Source of the DNA: Aerococcus sp. Group 1
GTDB lineage: Bacteria; Bacillota; Bacilli; Lactobacillales; Aerococcaceae
Assembly (NCBI RefSeq): GCF_000193205.1
Contig: NC_015278.1
Coordinates: 124,001 to 188,000 of the forward strand
Direction: 5' to 3'
DNA: 64,000 bases
This document shows positions 8,286-17,671 of the stretch, piece by piece. The position numbers were made by a program, and so were the translations under genes. Numbering within the stretch: position 1 is the first letter of the stretch; every line of letters begins with the position of its first letter. The notes under the pieces are model-generated. The model ran no database searches. It was not told the DNA's origin and saw only the letters and a program-made list of their open reading frames with translations.

Positions 8286-9097
8286 ATGAAAAAATTGTTT
8301 TGTCACTTGTTGCTATCGCCCTAGTTGCTGCGGGTTTTCTATATTTTTCTCACCAACAAGAAGAGAAGAAGGTAGTTCTCGGTGTTAGCGGACAGAGTGC
8401 AGGAATGGTTAAATACGTTGAACAAGCCTTGAATGAAAAAGGCTACAAGCTGGAACTGTCTGTTGCAGAGAGTACTATTGCAAGTAATGAAGGCCTGATG
8501 GATGGGTCAGTCGATGTCAATATCATGCAACATGAAGCTTATATGAATCAATTTAATAAAGACCGTGGTGCGAGCTTAGTCAAAGCCGGAAAGCCTCTCT
8601 TTGAACAATTTATTGGTGTTTACAGTAGAAAGTATAAATCCCTGGATGAGCTTCCTGATGGGGCCAAAGTAGCTATTCAAAATGATGCCTCAAATATTCA
8701 ACGAGCCCTCCGTGTCTTAGAGCAGGCCAAATTAATTGAAGTCAAACAAGATATTCCTAAAGGGGAAACACTAACGCCGCTCGATGTGACCTCTAATCCG
8801 AAAAATCTGGAATTTGTGGAATTAGGTGGCGGGACCTTGATCGAGTCCCTGGATGAAGTGGATATTGCGGTTTTCTGTGGTCTAGCAGCAAATAAGGCCG
8901 GCTTTAAGACCGAAGATGCCCTGTATAAATTTGAACCCAAAGATTTAAAGGCCAATGCCCTTATCCTAGCCACCAAGGATGGTAACCAAGATAAAGAGGC
9001 GGTCAAGATTATCCATGACGCCTTTGAATCCAAGGAATCCGTCGAACTGGTCAAAGAGGTCAGCGGCGGGACCTGGTTCCCTTATACAGGTGATTAA
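8286..9097 (+). CDS. metQ: MetQ-like substrate-binding protein, start frameshifted
   Basis: NlpA/MetQ family receptor of a methionine-type ABC importer, about 270 residues (VVLGVSGQSAGMVKYVEQAL..., GGTWFPYTGD end). The ribosome site GGAGG fits ATG 8286, but that frame stops after 12 codons. One more A in the run 8289-8294 would give MKKIVLSLVAIALVAAG joined to the long frame. As written, only a TTG at 8300 can start it. The hydrophobic start has no lipobox cysteine, so it would be a membrane-anchored rather than lipidated receptor. First gene of metQ-metN-metI. The missing A is probably a sequencing error. Confidence 0.8.
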
Positions 9098-9098
9098 G

Positions 9099-10070
9099 AT
9101 GACTGAGCCTTTAGTAGAAATCAAACATTTGCGCAAGTTCTATGGAAATTTTGAAGTCTTATCGGATATTAACCTGACTATCAATGAAGGGGATATCTAT
9201 GGCCTAGTTGGCAAGAGTGGGGCCGGCAAGTCGACCTTGCTGCGCTGCATCAACGGTTTGGAAAGTTTTGATGCGGGATCTATTCAAGTCCTCGGTGAGG
9301 ATATTCAAAGCTTATCAGGCAATTCTCTTAGATACCTGCAAAAAGAAATTGGCATGATTTTCCAGCAATTTGAGTTAATTAATCGCAAAACGGTCCGTGA
9401 CAATGTCGCCCTGCCCTTAAAATTATGGAATATTGAAGAGAATGACCAGCGGATCCAGAGTTTATTAGACTTAGTGGATATGTCGGCCAAGGCAGACGCC
9501 TATCCCAGCAAGCTATCCGGTGGCCAAAAACAGCGGGTAGGTATTGCTAGAGCTTTGTCCTTGAACCCTAAGCTTCTCCTCTCTGACGAAGCCACTTCCG
9601 CTCTGGACCCCTCAATTACCCGGTCAATCATTGACCTCTTACAGAAGATCAACCAAAAATTGAAGCTAACCATTATCGTGGTCACCCATGAAATTGAAGT
9701 GGTGAAAAAGATCTGCAATAAAGTCGCCATTCTAGAAAATGGCAAGATTGTTGCCGCAGGGAATACGGTGGATCTATTCCTTGACCAACCACCCGCTTTA
9801 AGGCGCTTAATGGGACTTGAAGCCGAGACCGAACCCCAAGTGGAAGCTGGGCACTTTGCCTTTAAGTTGGTTCTCCCTGATGTTGACCAGCAAAAGGACC
9901 TCTTATCGCGAATTTTTTCCGACTTACAAATTCCTTACACGATTGAGGACGCCCATTATGAGGAAATTAATGACCGAACTACCGCTTATTTTAAAATTCA
10001 GGTCGCTGCCCAGCACCGACCACTTGTGGAAGCCTATTTGAAAGACCATCAGATTGAATGGAGGGAATAA
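9099..10070 (+). CDS. metN: MetN-like ABC transporter ATPase
   Basis: 323 residues from ATG 9099, one base after the metQ stop. Walker A GKSGAGKST near residue 40, signature LSGGQKQR, Walker B LLLSDEATSALD and the H-loop VVTHE are all present. A C-terminal domain of about 90 residues follows (FKLVLPDVDQQKDLL...), at the place of the NIL domain that senses methionine in MetN. It powers import of methionine or a related compound through MetI. Tightly coupled with both neighbours. Confidence 0.93.
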   Translation: MTEPLVEIKHLRKFYGNFEVLSDINLTINEGDIYGLVGKSGAGKSTLLRCINGLESFDAGSIQVLGEDIQSLSGNSLRYLQKEIGMIFQQFELINRKTVRDNVALPLKLWNIEENDQRIQSLLDLVDMSAKADAYPSKLSGGQKQRVGIARALSLNPKLLLSDEATSALDPSITRSIIDLLQKINQKLKLTIIVVTHEIEVVKKICNKVAILENGKIVAAGNTVDLFLDQPPALRRLMGLEAETEPQVEAGHFAFKLVLPDVDQQKDLLSRIFSDLQIPYTIEDAHYEEINDRTTAYFKIQVAAQHRPLVEAYLKDHQIEWRE

Positions 10071-10071
10071 G

Positions 10072-10731
10072 ATGGAAGCGAGCTTAATAAAATTATCAGC
10101 AATTTTAGGGCCATCGGTTTTTGACACGGCTTATATGGTGTTTTTTACCATGATTTTATCGACCGCCTTAGGTTTTATCATCGCGGTGGCCTTGTATTAT
10201 ACCGATAAGGAAGGGCTGCGACCCAATGCTCTTATTTATGGCATTTTGGATGCCTTCATTAATATTGTCCGGTCCTTTCCCTTCATTATCCTGGTCGTGG
10301 CTGTCATCCCCTTAACCCGAAGCATTGTTGGCGGGGTTATCGGGCGCACAGCAGCCTTGGTGCCCTTAACCATCAGTGGAACCGCAACCGTGGCACGCCT
10401 ATTAGAGAATTCCTTCCGTGAGGTCGGGCGATCCTTAATTGAGGCCATCCGCTCATTTGGCGCCAGTGACTACCAAATCATGAAGGAAGTCGTCTTAGTG
10501 GAAGCGGCGCCCCTGGTGATTGTGAACTTAACCGTGGCCATTATTGGAATTATCGGGACGACTTCAGCTGCCGGAACGGTTGGCGCTGGAGGACTGGGGT
10601 CAGTGGCCATTAACTATGGCTACAATAGCTTTGACTCAGTCATTATGTACGGGACCATCCTCGTAATTATCCTCCTGGTTCACTGTGCCCAATTTGTTGG
10701 CAACTACCTCTATAAACAGTCTCTAAGATAG
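10072..10731 (+). CDS. metI: MetI-like ABC transporter permease
   Basis: 219 residues from ATG 10072, preceded by GGAGGG and one base after metN stops. About five membrane helices and the ATPase-contacting EAA loop (FGASDYQIMKEVVLVEAAP) identify a MetI-type permease. Final gene of the transporter trio; the URO-D-family gene follows 35 bases on and is probably cotranscribed. Confidence 0.92.
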   Translation: MEASLIKLSAILGPSVFDTAYMVFFTMILSTALGFIIAVALYYTDKEGLRPNALIYGILDAFINIVRSFPFIILVVAVIPLTRSIVGGVIGRTAALVPLTISGTATVARLLENSFREVGRSLIEAIRSFGASDYQIMKEVVLVEAAPLVIVNLTVAIIGIIGTTSAAGTVGAGGLGSVAINYGYNSFDSVIMYGTILVIILLVHCAQFVGNYLYKQSLR

Positions 10732-10766
10732 CCCCCTGTAAAATGAATATAATGGAGAAAACAAAG

Positions 10767-11780
10767 ATGAGTAAAATTGAATTAATCAGAAAAGTTATTA
10801 ATAAAGAAGTCACTGACTATGTTCCCTTTTCCTTTAAGTCACACCTGCCTCAAGTCGACCATGATCCGGTAAAATATGCTCAAGCGCTGGCAGAAAAAGT
10901 TAAGCAATATGACCTGGATTATGCTGGTCACAGCAGTAACGGGCTGTTTACGGTGGAGGACTATGTGGATGAGGTGGACCATTCGCCGGTTTATAAAGGA
11001 GGCGTATCCAGAGTGGTTAAGACCCCTTATAACCAGCCAGGAGATTTAAAAAAGCTACCCCATAACCTCGATATTAGTACAGCCAGCTACCAGCGCGAGT
11101 TAAAATCGCTGACTTACCTATTAGATCTTCTTGGTGACCAGGTGCCGGTTACGGTGATTTCCTTCAGTCCGCTGACGATTCTGGATAAGTTGACCCAGGG
11201 TCGGGCGGTCGAATTTATCCGGAGTGAAGAAAAGGAGCTCATTCATCAAACGCTGGAAAACTTGACCAATGTCCAAGTCCAATATGTTCAGGCAGCCTTG
11301 GACTTGGGAGCCGCTGGCGTCTACCTGGCTTCTCAGTTTATTCGCTATGACCGGGTAACGGAGGAAGAATACTTAGAATTTGGTAAACCCTATGACTTAA
11401 AGATATTAGAAGCTTCCAAGGCGGGTTGGTTTAACAGCTTCCATGCCCATGGGACTAATATTATGTTTGACCTGATCAAGGATTATCCCATCCAAGTCTT
11501 TAACTGGCATGCCTTTGAGTCCTTACCCAGCGTAGAGGAAGTCTTCCGGTATAGCGATTTCGTCCTGAATTGTGGGGTTGACCGCTTTAGCTTCAACGAC
11601 TTCAACCGGAACCTCATCCGTGATCAAATCTACCAAATCTACAAAGCCACCCAGGGGCAACGCTTATTACTTAGCCCCTCTTGTGGGACCAATAGCTTCT
11701 TTGACCCTGAGCTGATTTACTATATCAAGAAAGTCAAGGCGGAAACTGACCGCGTTTTTAATTTAAGGACTGAGGCTTAG
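10767..11780 (+). CDS. Uroporphyrinogen decarboxylase-family (methyltransferase-like) protein
   Basis: 337 residues. I start at ATG 10767 because GGAG lies nine bases before it. The fold is the URO-D/cobalamin-independent methionine synthase-like barrel; members include heme URO-D and many methyltransferases. Possible metal ligands are FHAHG near residue 230 and SCGT near residue 308. No other heme gene is near. It lies directly after a methionine-type importer, so demethylation of an imported methylated thiol or sulfonium is more likely than heme synthesis; this is inference. Confidence 0.8.
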   Translation: MSKIELIRKVINKEVTDYVPFSFKSHLPQVDHDPVKYAQALAEKVKQYDLDYAGHSSNGLFTVEDYVDEVDHSPVYKGGVSRVVKTPYNQPGDLKKLPHNLDISTASYQRELKSLTYLLDLLGDQVPVTVISFSPLTILDKLTQGRAVEFIRSEEKELIHQTLENLTNVQVQYVQAALDLGAAGVYLASQFIRYDRVTEEEYLEFGKPYDLKILEASKAGWFNSFHAHGTNIMFDLIKDYPIQVFNWHAFESLPSVEEVFRYSDFVLNCGVDRFSFNDFNRNLIRDQIYQIYKATQGQRLLLSPSCGTNSFFDPELIYYIKKVKAETDRVFNLRTEA

Positions 11781-11820
11781 TGGTTTGTTGGTGTTTATAG
11801 ATAAAAATGATGTAGAATTT

Positions 11821-11869
11821 AAAAGGCACAGCAGTCCGCTAGTCATTGAAGGGATTGCTGTGCCTTTTT
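11821..11869. terminator. Bidirectional terminator
   Basis: AAAAGGCACAGCA pairs with TGCTGTGCCTTTT; ends the transporter operon and the convergent lipoprotein gene. Confidence 0.9.
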
Positions 11870-11888
11870 GTGAGTTGAAATTTTAGGT

Positions 11889-12572
11889 TTAGTCTACACG
11901 ATAAAAGAATTCATTTGGGTATTCGATCATGTCATAAGTGTGTCCTCCAAGCAAGCGGTCACGGCTTTTATCTGAGGCATCAACTAGGTGATCCATAGAG
12001 TTATAAACTTCTACTCCTGCCGGAATAATGTAAAAGGCTGCTCCACCAATATAACCATCTGTGGCTCTAAGATCTGCCACTAAAAATTGACCTTCCCTTT
12101 TGCTACCATCCAAATTGATGAAGCTGTGGGGCTCGACATAGCCGTCTTCATGAATGACAAATTCCTGTCCGCGACCATTACGCCAAGTTCCTACCAGAGT
12201 GGAAAAATCCCCTGCTTGGATTTGATCGATATCAATACCTTGCTGGTCAGAATCAGTCGTCTGATCCTCAAGACTTGTGGCGGTGGACTCATTGGCTGAG
12301 CTTTCAGATTCAGTCTCTTCCGCTTGGCTTTCACTTTCAGCCTTTTCTTCCTTGGCAGCTTTTTCTGCTTTTTCCTCCTCTTGTTTGCTCTCAGACTCTT
12401 CTTTGTTGGATTCTTTTTCCTTGGCTTCTTCTTTTTCTGAACTGGATTCAGAACTTACCGATTCCTGGCTTTCGCTGGTGTCAGTGGCTTGGTCAGGATT
12501 GTTTTGGCAGCCGACAAGGAATAAGGCAAGTAGGGCGGTTAGATATAGGAATCCTTGTGGTCGTTTCTTCAT
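11889..12572 (-). CDS. Lipoprotein with DUF6287-like domain
   Basis: 227 residues from ATG 12572 (GGAGG upstream; longer in-frame starts lack one). Lipobox LVGC, then about 100 residues of Ser/Glu/Lys-rich linker that may span the cell wall, then a domain of about 100 residues beginning DIDQIQAGDFSTLVGTWRNG. It is paralogous to the C-terminal domain of the lipoprotein at 6447-7619, but lacks that protein's middle domain. Surface exposed; function unknown. The two may arise from duplication on either side of the transporter operon. Confidence 0.8.
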   Translation of the reverse strand: MKKRPQGFLYLTALLALFLVGCQNNPDQATDTSESQESVSSESSSEKEEAKEKESNKEESESKQEEEKAEKAAKEEKAESESQAEETESESSANESTATSLEDQTTDSDQQGIDIDQIQAGDFSTLVGTWRNGRGQEFVIHEDGYVEPHSFINLDGSKREGQFLVADLRATDGYIGGAAFYIIPAGVEVYNSMDHLVDASDKSRDRLLGGHTYDMIEYPNEFFYRVD

Positions 12573-12870
12573 ATTATTTCCTCCATTAAGATATTGTTTG
12601 ATAGTTGATTGTCTCGTTATAAAATACAATGAAAACACTTTCTTTAATTAAATCCGGTTAGAATGGATTTGTCAAGGGGATTGGGGTGAATTTGTCTTTA
12701 ATAGAATGATAAACATAGGATAATTGATAAATTATTAAAAATAGAAAGCATTGAGCGATTTAATATTTTTTAAAGTAAAAAATAAAACAACACTACCGCA
12801 ATCACTAAATTAGCCTTATTCTTTGTTATACTTAAAAGAGTTAAAGTTTTTAAAGGAATTAGGTGTATTT

Positions 12871-14976
12871 ATGGACGGTAGTATTCAAAATTTAGCTAAC
12901 TTTCTGAAACGGTCTTCAAAGATCATTATCCCTGTTTACCAACGTAACTATGATTGGAAGTTAGATAACTGTAAACGTTTATTTTCCGATTTGATGAGTA
13001 TTCATGAGGAAGGACGCCGGACCCATTTCTTCGGGTCCATTGTTGTAAAACCAGGCACCCTGATAGATGAAACCATTGTTATTGACGGTCAACAGCGGAT
13101 TACTACGGTTTCTTTACTATTTCTAGCTTTGTGTAATTGGATGGACGATAACAATGTCAGTGAGGGGTCCTTCACGAGTGAGAATATCCGTGATGAATAC
13201 TTGGTGAACCGCTTGTCTAATGAAGCTGATAAATATAAATTACGGCTGAATATTGAAGACGATAAAATTTATAAATTATTACTGACAGATCCCAAACATG
13301 CAGAGCGGGCAGTTGATGTTGGTAATACCAATGTGCTGGACAATTATAATTATTTTTACCAACAAGTAGAGCAAACGTCGCTGTCTATTGTTGATCTGAT
13401 ACAAGTGATTTCCAGGCTTGAAGTGATGGGGGTTAATTTGAGTTCGCCGGATGATGATGCTCAATTAATTTTCGAAAGCCTTAACTCAACTGGAGTGGAT
13501 CTTACTGAAGCGGATAAGATACGGAATTTCCTCTTAATGAATGAAAACCAGGAAGACCAAAATCGTTATTTTATCACTTACTGGCATCCAATAGAAAAAC
13601 GGACCCAATATGATTTAAGCTTATTTTTCTGGTATTACATGGCCATTAAGCAAGGCAAGTATCCAGTTAAATCGCGCTTATATGAAGATTTCAAAAGGTT
13701 TTATGAGAATAATTTCACGGACAAGGAAAGATTTTTTAAAGAAATTAATGATTATTCCTATGCCTTTCAGGAAGTGGTATCAGCCAATACAGGACACCAT
13801 GCCATTGATGATATTCTATTCCGCCTTAGTCAAATCGATCTAACAGTAATGCGGCCTTTCTTGATGTCATTGATCCTGGCCTATAATAAGGGAGAACTAT
13901 TGGAGGATGAGGCGGTTGCTATGTTAGAACTGATCGAATCCTTTACTGCTCGTCACATTATCATTAAATCCTCAACAAACCTATTTAATAAATTCTATTC
14001 TTCCTTATACCGTGATTTTCAACGGATCTATAAGCAGGCTAAAGAAGAAGGCCAATCCGTAGAAAAAGTCGAAGTTCTAGGCGCTTTACTGGTTAATAAG
14101 TCGAAAAATATAGCCTTCCCTAAAGATGAAGAAGTCTTACCTGACTTACGGATGAGGGATTTCTATAATATTCGCCCTAATTATCGGACTTATCTCTTTG
14201 AGCGATTAGAAAATTATAATCATCATGAGATTTTGAATATTTATCAAGGGATAGAGGAAGGAAATTATTCGATTGAGCATATCATGCCACAAAAGTTAAG
14301 TAAAACTTGGATAAATGAACTAGGTCCTAACTATGAGGCGATTCATGAAAGTTACCTAAATCGTTTAGGCAATTTAACTATCACTGGTTATAATTCCAAA
14401 TATAGTAACAAGTCCTTTCAAACCAAGAAGACCATGGACAAAGGCTTTAATGAGAGCCATTTCGTATACCTTAATGCCTTGCCTAGGGAAGTGGACCATT
14501 GGAATGAAGAAACCATTAAGGAAAGAACACGTCTCTTAGCGGATAAAGCCTTGGAAGTATGGCCCTATCCGGACGTTGATTTTGAAATTAAAACGGAGAG
14601 CCAAGATGGATTAGAAACTTATGACGGGGAAAAAGATTTTAATAGCTATCAGATTAAAGGCTATATCTTTCGGGACCAGGAATATCGGCCGGTCAAAAAT
14701 TGGAAAACCTTGTTGATTGAAGTTTTACAAGAACTTGCTTATCTGGACTATCAAACCCTTTATCAAATAGCAGAGGAACAAAAATCACGGGGCTGGCAAA
14801 CGCGTTTGTCAACGAGTGAAGGTGAATGGCGTAATCAGGTCACTAAAGATATCTATATTGATACGGGCATTAATAATTGGAATAAGATGAACATTATTCG
14901 CCATCTTTTCGATATTTATGACATTGAATACAGTGAATTGCAGGTAGACGTACGTCCGCCTAAAAATAAGCGATAA
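12871..14976 (+). CDS. DUF262/DUF1524 restriction-like protein (GmrSD type)
   Basis: 701 residues from ATG 12871. N-terminal DUF262 motifs PVYQRNYDW and IDGQQRITT form the NTPase part. The C-terminal DUF1524 nuclease shows HIMPQ near residue 472 and LGNLTITGYN with a following N. A further 150 residues (KGYIFRDQEYRPVKNW...) form an extra domain, as in some family members. The family includes Type IV enzymes that cut modified phage DNA. It stands upstream of hsdM, so this is a defence locus. It may act alone; a partner is not seen. Confidence 0.85.
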   Translation: MDGSIQNLANFLKRSSKIIIPVYQRNYDWKLDNCKRLFSDLMSIHEEGRRTHFFGSIVVKPGTLIDETIVIDGQQRITTVSLLFLALCNWMDDNNVSEGSFTSENIRDEYLVNRLSNEADKYKLRLNIEDDKIYKLLLTDPKHAERAVDVGNTNVLDNYNYFYQQVEQTSLSIVDLIQVISRLEVMGVNLSSPDDDAQLIFESLNSTGVDLTEADKIRNFLLMNENQEDQNRYFITYWHPIEKRTQYDLSLFFWYYMAIKQGKYPVKSRLYEDFKRFYENNFTDKERFFKEINDYSYAFQEVVSANTGHHAIDDILFRLSQIDLTVMRPFLMSLILAYNKGELLEDEAVAMLELIESFTARHIIIKSSTNLFNKFYSSLYRDFQRIYKQAKEEGQSVEKVEVLGALLVNKSKNIAFPKDEEVLPDLRMRDFYNIRPNYRTYLFERLENYNHHEILNIYQGIEEGNYSIEHIMPQKLSKTWINELGPNYEAIHESYLNRLGNLTITGYNSKYSNKSFQTKKTMDKGFNESHFVYLNALPREVDHWNEETIKERTRLLADKALEVWPYPDVDFEIKTESQDGLETYDGEKDFNSYQIKGYIFRDQEYRPVKNWKTLLIEVLQELAYLDYQTLYQIAEEQKSRGWQTRLSTSEGEWRNQVTKDIYIDTGINNWNKMNIIRHLFDIYDIEYSELQVDVRPPKNKR

Positions 14977-14986
14977 AATTGAAAAT

Positions 14987-15017
14987 AAAGGCTGAGACGA
15001 TGGTCAAAGCCTTTTTT
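14987..15017 (+). terminator. Terminator after the DUF262 gene
   Basis: AAAGGCT, 14-base loop, AGCCTTTTTT. Ends the previous gene before hsdM. Confidence 0.75.
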
Positions 15018-15052
15018 GATTTAGTGAAAGCTTAAAGCTAGTCAAGGATCTT

Positions 15053-15081
15053 TTGGGTTTTTTACTGGTTTACAGTATAAT
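15053..15081 (+). promoter_or_regulatory. Probable hsdM promoter
   Basis: TATAAT at 15076-15081 with a weak TTGGGT 17 bases before it, 46 bases upstream of the hsdM start. Confidence 0.45.
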
Positions 15082-15126
15082 TAGAATTAAAAACTTTTTT
15101 ATTATTTGAAGGTGGAGTGACTATTA

Positions 15127-15915
15127 ATGTCTGAACAAGTAACGACCATTCAACAGGCTCTATGGAATTCGGCGAATGTGCTGCGTTCAAAGATGGATGC
15201 CAACGAATATAAGAACTATACCTTAGGAATTATTTTCTATAAGTTTCTATCCGACCAACTATTAGAAAAGACCTGTGATTTGATGGGGGAAGACTTTGTC
15301 GACCTTAACCAAGCGCAAGCCCTATACGAGGAAACTTATTATGATGAAGAGGACGGTGAAGATCTCCTTAATGAATTAAGATACACCTATTCTTACACCA
15401 TTCATCCTGACTTTACCTTTACCAAGTTTATGGAAAAGATTAATGATAATAACTTTATGCTGGAAGAGTTAGCTCAGGGTTTCCGTGATATTGAACGGTC
15501 CCATCCTGATTTCGAGAACTTATTTGAAGACGTGGACCTCATGTCGCGCCGCTTGGGCCCAACACCTCAGAAACGTAACCAAACCATTACAGCGGTGATG
15601 AAGGAATTAGCGGGACTGAACTTTGCTAAAAATGCGGACCTCTTAGGGGATGCCTATGAATTCTTACTGGGTCAGTTTGCCTCTGAATCCGGGAAGAAAG
15701 CGGGAGAATTCTATACGCCCCAACCCGTCTCAGAATTAATGACCCGGATTGCTATCCAAGGAAAAGAAGACAAGCTAGGATTGACGGCTTATGACCCAAC
15801 CATGGGGTTTCGTGTCATAATAGTGATAGAGGCAAATAGTTATGTAAATATAAGGAGTTCAAGACTTCTACCAAAGTTTAAAACTCAAAAAATAAATAGT
15901 TGGTGTGCTGCTTAG
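15127..15915 (+). pseudogene. hsdM: hsdM, Type I modification subunit, truncated by the ICE
   Basis: The first 228 residues match HsdM: helical N-terminal domain, then GEFYTPQPVSELM and the start of the AdoMet motif AYDPTMG. The family continues SGSLLL; here the frame instead runs into ICE sequence at about 15,810 and stops at 15,915 after some 34 foreign residues. Motif I is cut and the NPPF catalytic motif is lost, so the host Type I methylase should be dead unless excision restores it. The remaining 3' half should lie beyond the right end of the window. Confidence 0.93.
15810..15833. other. ICE left end (attL region)
   Basis: Host coding similarity ends at the ATGGGG of hsdM. Right after it comes CGTGTCATAATAGTGA, imperfect dyad TGTCA-TAATAG-TGA, typical in size for a serine recombinase site. 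A near copy lies at 55,109. Exact crossover bases cannot be set without the right end. Confidence 0.6.
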
Positions 15916-16016
15916 AGTATCCATTTTAACAATGGGTATTGTAAATAGCATACCAATAAAACTAAGGATTCTTTAAAGAGTCTTATTTTGTTATGAAAAT
16001 TTAATATGCAAATCTC

Positions 16017-16052
16017 AGACGATAGAAAGTAATAATTCTGTCGTCTTTTTTA
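16017..16052 (+). terminator. GCGAT-type hairpin before repA
   Basis: AGACGATAGA pairs with TCTGTCGTCT, followed by TTTTTTATTT, then GGAGG and the repA ATG. One of four look-alike hairpins in the ICE; terminator or attenuator. Confidence 0.6.
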
Positions 16053-16073
16053 TTTCAAAGAAAGGAGGTAAGG

Positions 16074-16847
16074 ATGAATTTTGATTATTTTTATAATAGG
16101 CAATCTGAAATGTATAACTTCATTAGGTTACCTATGGTATTAATGGAAGATGAGATTTTTGAGAGCATTTCTATTGAAGCTAAAGTTTTGTATTCATATA
16201 TGCTTAATCGAATGGGTATTTCTTATAAAAATGGCTGAATAGATGAAGATGGAAAAGTCTTTATTTACTACACAATTGAAAGTATAAAAGATCAATTTAA
16301 TTGTGCGAGTGAAAAAGCAAATAAATTAATAGCTGAACTTGATATTAAATCAGGAATAGGACTTATTGAAAAGAAAAGACAAGGACTTGGAAAGCCTAAC
16401 AGAATTTATGTTAAAGATTTTATGAGCATATTTAATAATATGGAATTAAAAAATCAAGAAGTTCGAAAAACAAAATTCCAGAAGTTCGATAATCGAAATT
16501 CAAGAGATTCGAATATCGAAAGTCAAGATTTTCGAAAATCGGAAGGTAACTATAACAATATTAGTAATAATGAGTTAAGAAATAATGATTTTAGTAAAGG
16601 GCAAAAACCTTATGGAATATATAAAAATATATTTTTGACTGATGAAGAATACAAGGACTTAACAAATGAGTTAGGAAGTAGAATTAATGAATACATTGAT
16701 AGGTTGTCATCATATATGAAAGCAAATAACAGAGAGTATCAAGACCACAAGGCAACGATAATCAATTGGTATCTTAATGATCAGGCGAAAAACATTAATG
16801 ATAATACAACAAGGAAAATGAATTACGATATAGGAGAGAGTTTATGA
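16074..16847 (+). pseudogene. RepA-like replication initiator with in-frame TGA
   Basis: Rejoined length 257 codons. AAAGGAGG precedes ATG 16074. The N-terminal part (YNFIRLPMVLMEDEIFESISIEAKVLYSYML) is the replication initiator A winged-helix domain of Firmicute plasmids and ICEs. Codon 55 is TGA (16236-16238), where relatives as I recall have tryptophan in GWID; the same frame then continues without a break to TGA 16845-16847. An internal start at 16422 could make the C-terminal domain alone. A substitution, not an indel, so unlike the other breaks. Would start replication of the excised circle. Confidence 0.75.
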
Positions 16848-17671
16848 CAAGTTTAAAAGATTTTGTATTAAGAGAAAATGATATTGAAAGAAATGGGCAT
16901 ATCTATTGCAAGGTATGCGGTAAAAGAGTCGATGGAGAATTACTTGACCTTGGATTTACAAAGTTTATTCCAAGAATTAAATGCGAATGTGAAATAAAAA
17001 GAGATAAGGAAAATGAAGAAAGAGAAAGACTGATGAAAATATCATCATTGAAAAGAGATTGCTTCTCATCGCCGCTCCAACACCAATATATTTTTGAGAA
17101 ATACTTAAATGAAAAAGGTCAAGCTTACAAGGTTGCTTACAATTATGCTAAAAGTTTTGAACAAATGAAAAAAGACAATGTTGGACTTTTATTTTATGGA
17201 GATGTTGGTAGTGGAAAAACTTATCTCGCTTGTTCTATTGCAAATGAATTAATCGAAAGAAAACAAATTAAAGTTAAGATTATGAATTTATCTCAGGTTA
17301 TAAACCAAATACAAAAATCAGCATTTAAGCTAGATTCAAATGAAATTATCAATAACCTCTCTAATATTCCTTTGTTAATCTTAGATGACCTTGGAATTGA
17401 AAGAGATACATCTTATGCAAGAGAGCAAGTATATAACATTATAAACTCAAGATACTTAAAGGGTAGGCCGACAATTTTTACTACAAACTTATCATTGGAA
17501 ATTATTCAAAATCCTAATATTGACCTTGAGTATCAGAGGATATATTCAAGAATACTTGAAATGACAATACCAGTTAAAGTTACGGGAGAAGATTTTAGAA
17601 GAAAAATCCATCAAGAGAAGTTAAGAAAATACAAAGAATTACTTTTATATGGAGGTGGAATAGATGATTAA
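16844..17671 (+). CDS. DnaC/IstB-like ATPase
   Basis: 275 residues; overlaps repA by ATGA. An N-terminal zinc ribbon-like part (CKVCGKR ... CECE) precedes an AAA+ core with Walker A GDVGSGKT near residue 121 and Walker B LLILDDLG. Helicase loaders of this type partner RepA-like initiators by delivering the replicative helicase. Position right after repA supports that. Complete as written. Confidence 0.88.
   Translation: MTSLKDFVLRENDIERNGHIYCKVCGKRVDGELLDLGFTKFIPRIKCECEIKRDKENEERERLMKISSLKRDCFSSPLQHQYIFEKYLNEKGQAYKVAYNYAKSFEQMKKDNVGLLFYGDVGSGKTYLACSIANELIERKQIKVKIMNLSQVINQIQKSAFKLDSNEIINNLSNIPLLILDDLGIERDTSYAREQVYNIINSRYLKGRPTIFTTNLSLEIIQNPNIDLEYQRIYSRILEMTIPVKVTGEDFRRKIHQEKLRKYKELLLYGGGIDD

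Noticed and set aside
8698-9054. Minus-strand 118-codon frame over metQ
   Set aside because: Shadow of a conserved gene; no ribosome site or domain.
12277-12651. Plus-strand 124-codon Ser-rich frame
   Set aside because: It is the complement of the Ser/Glu linker of the lipoprotein gene, an effect of base composition.
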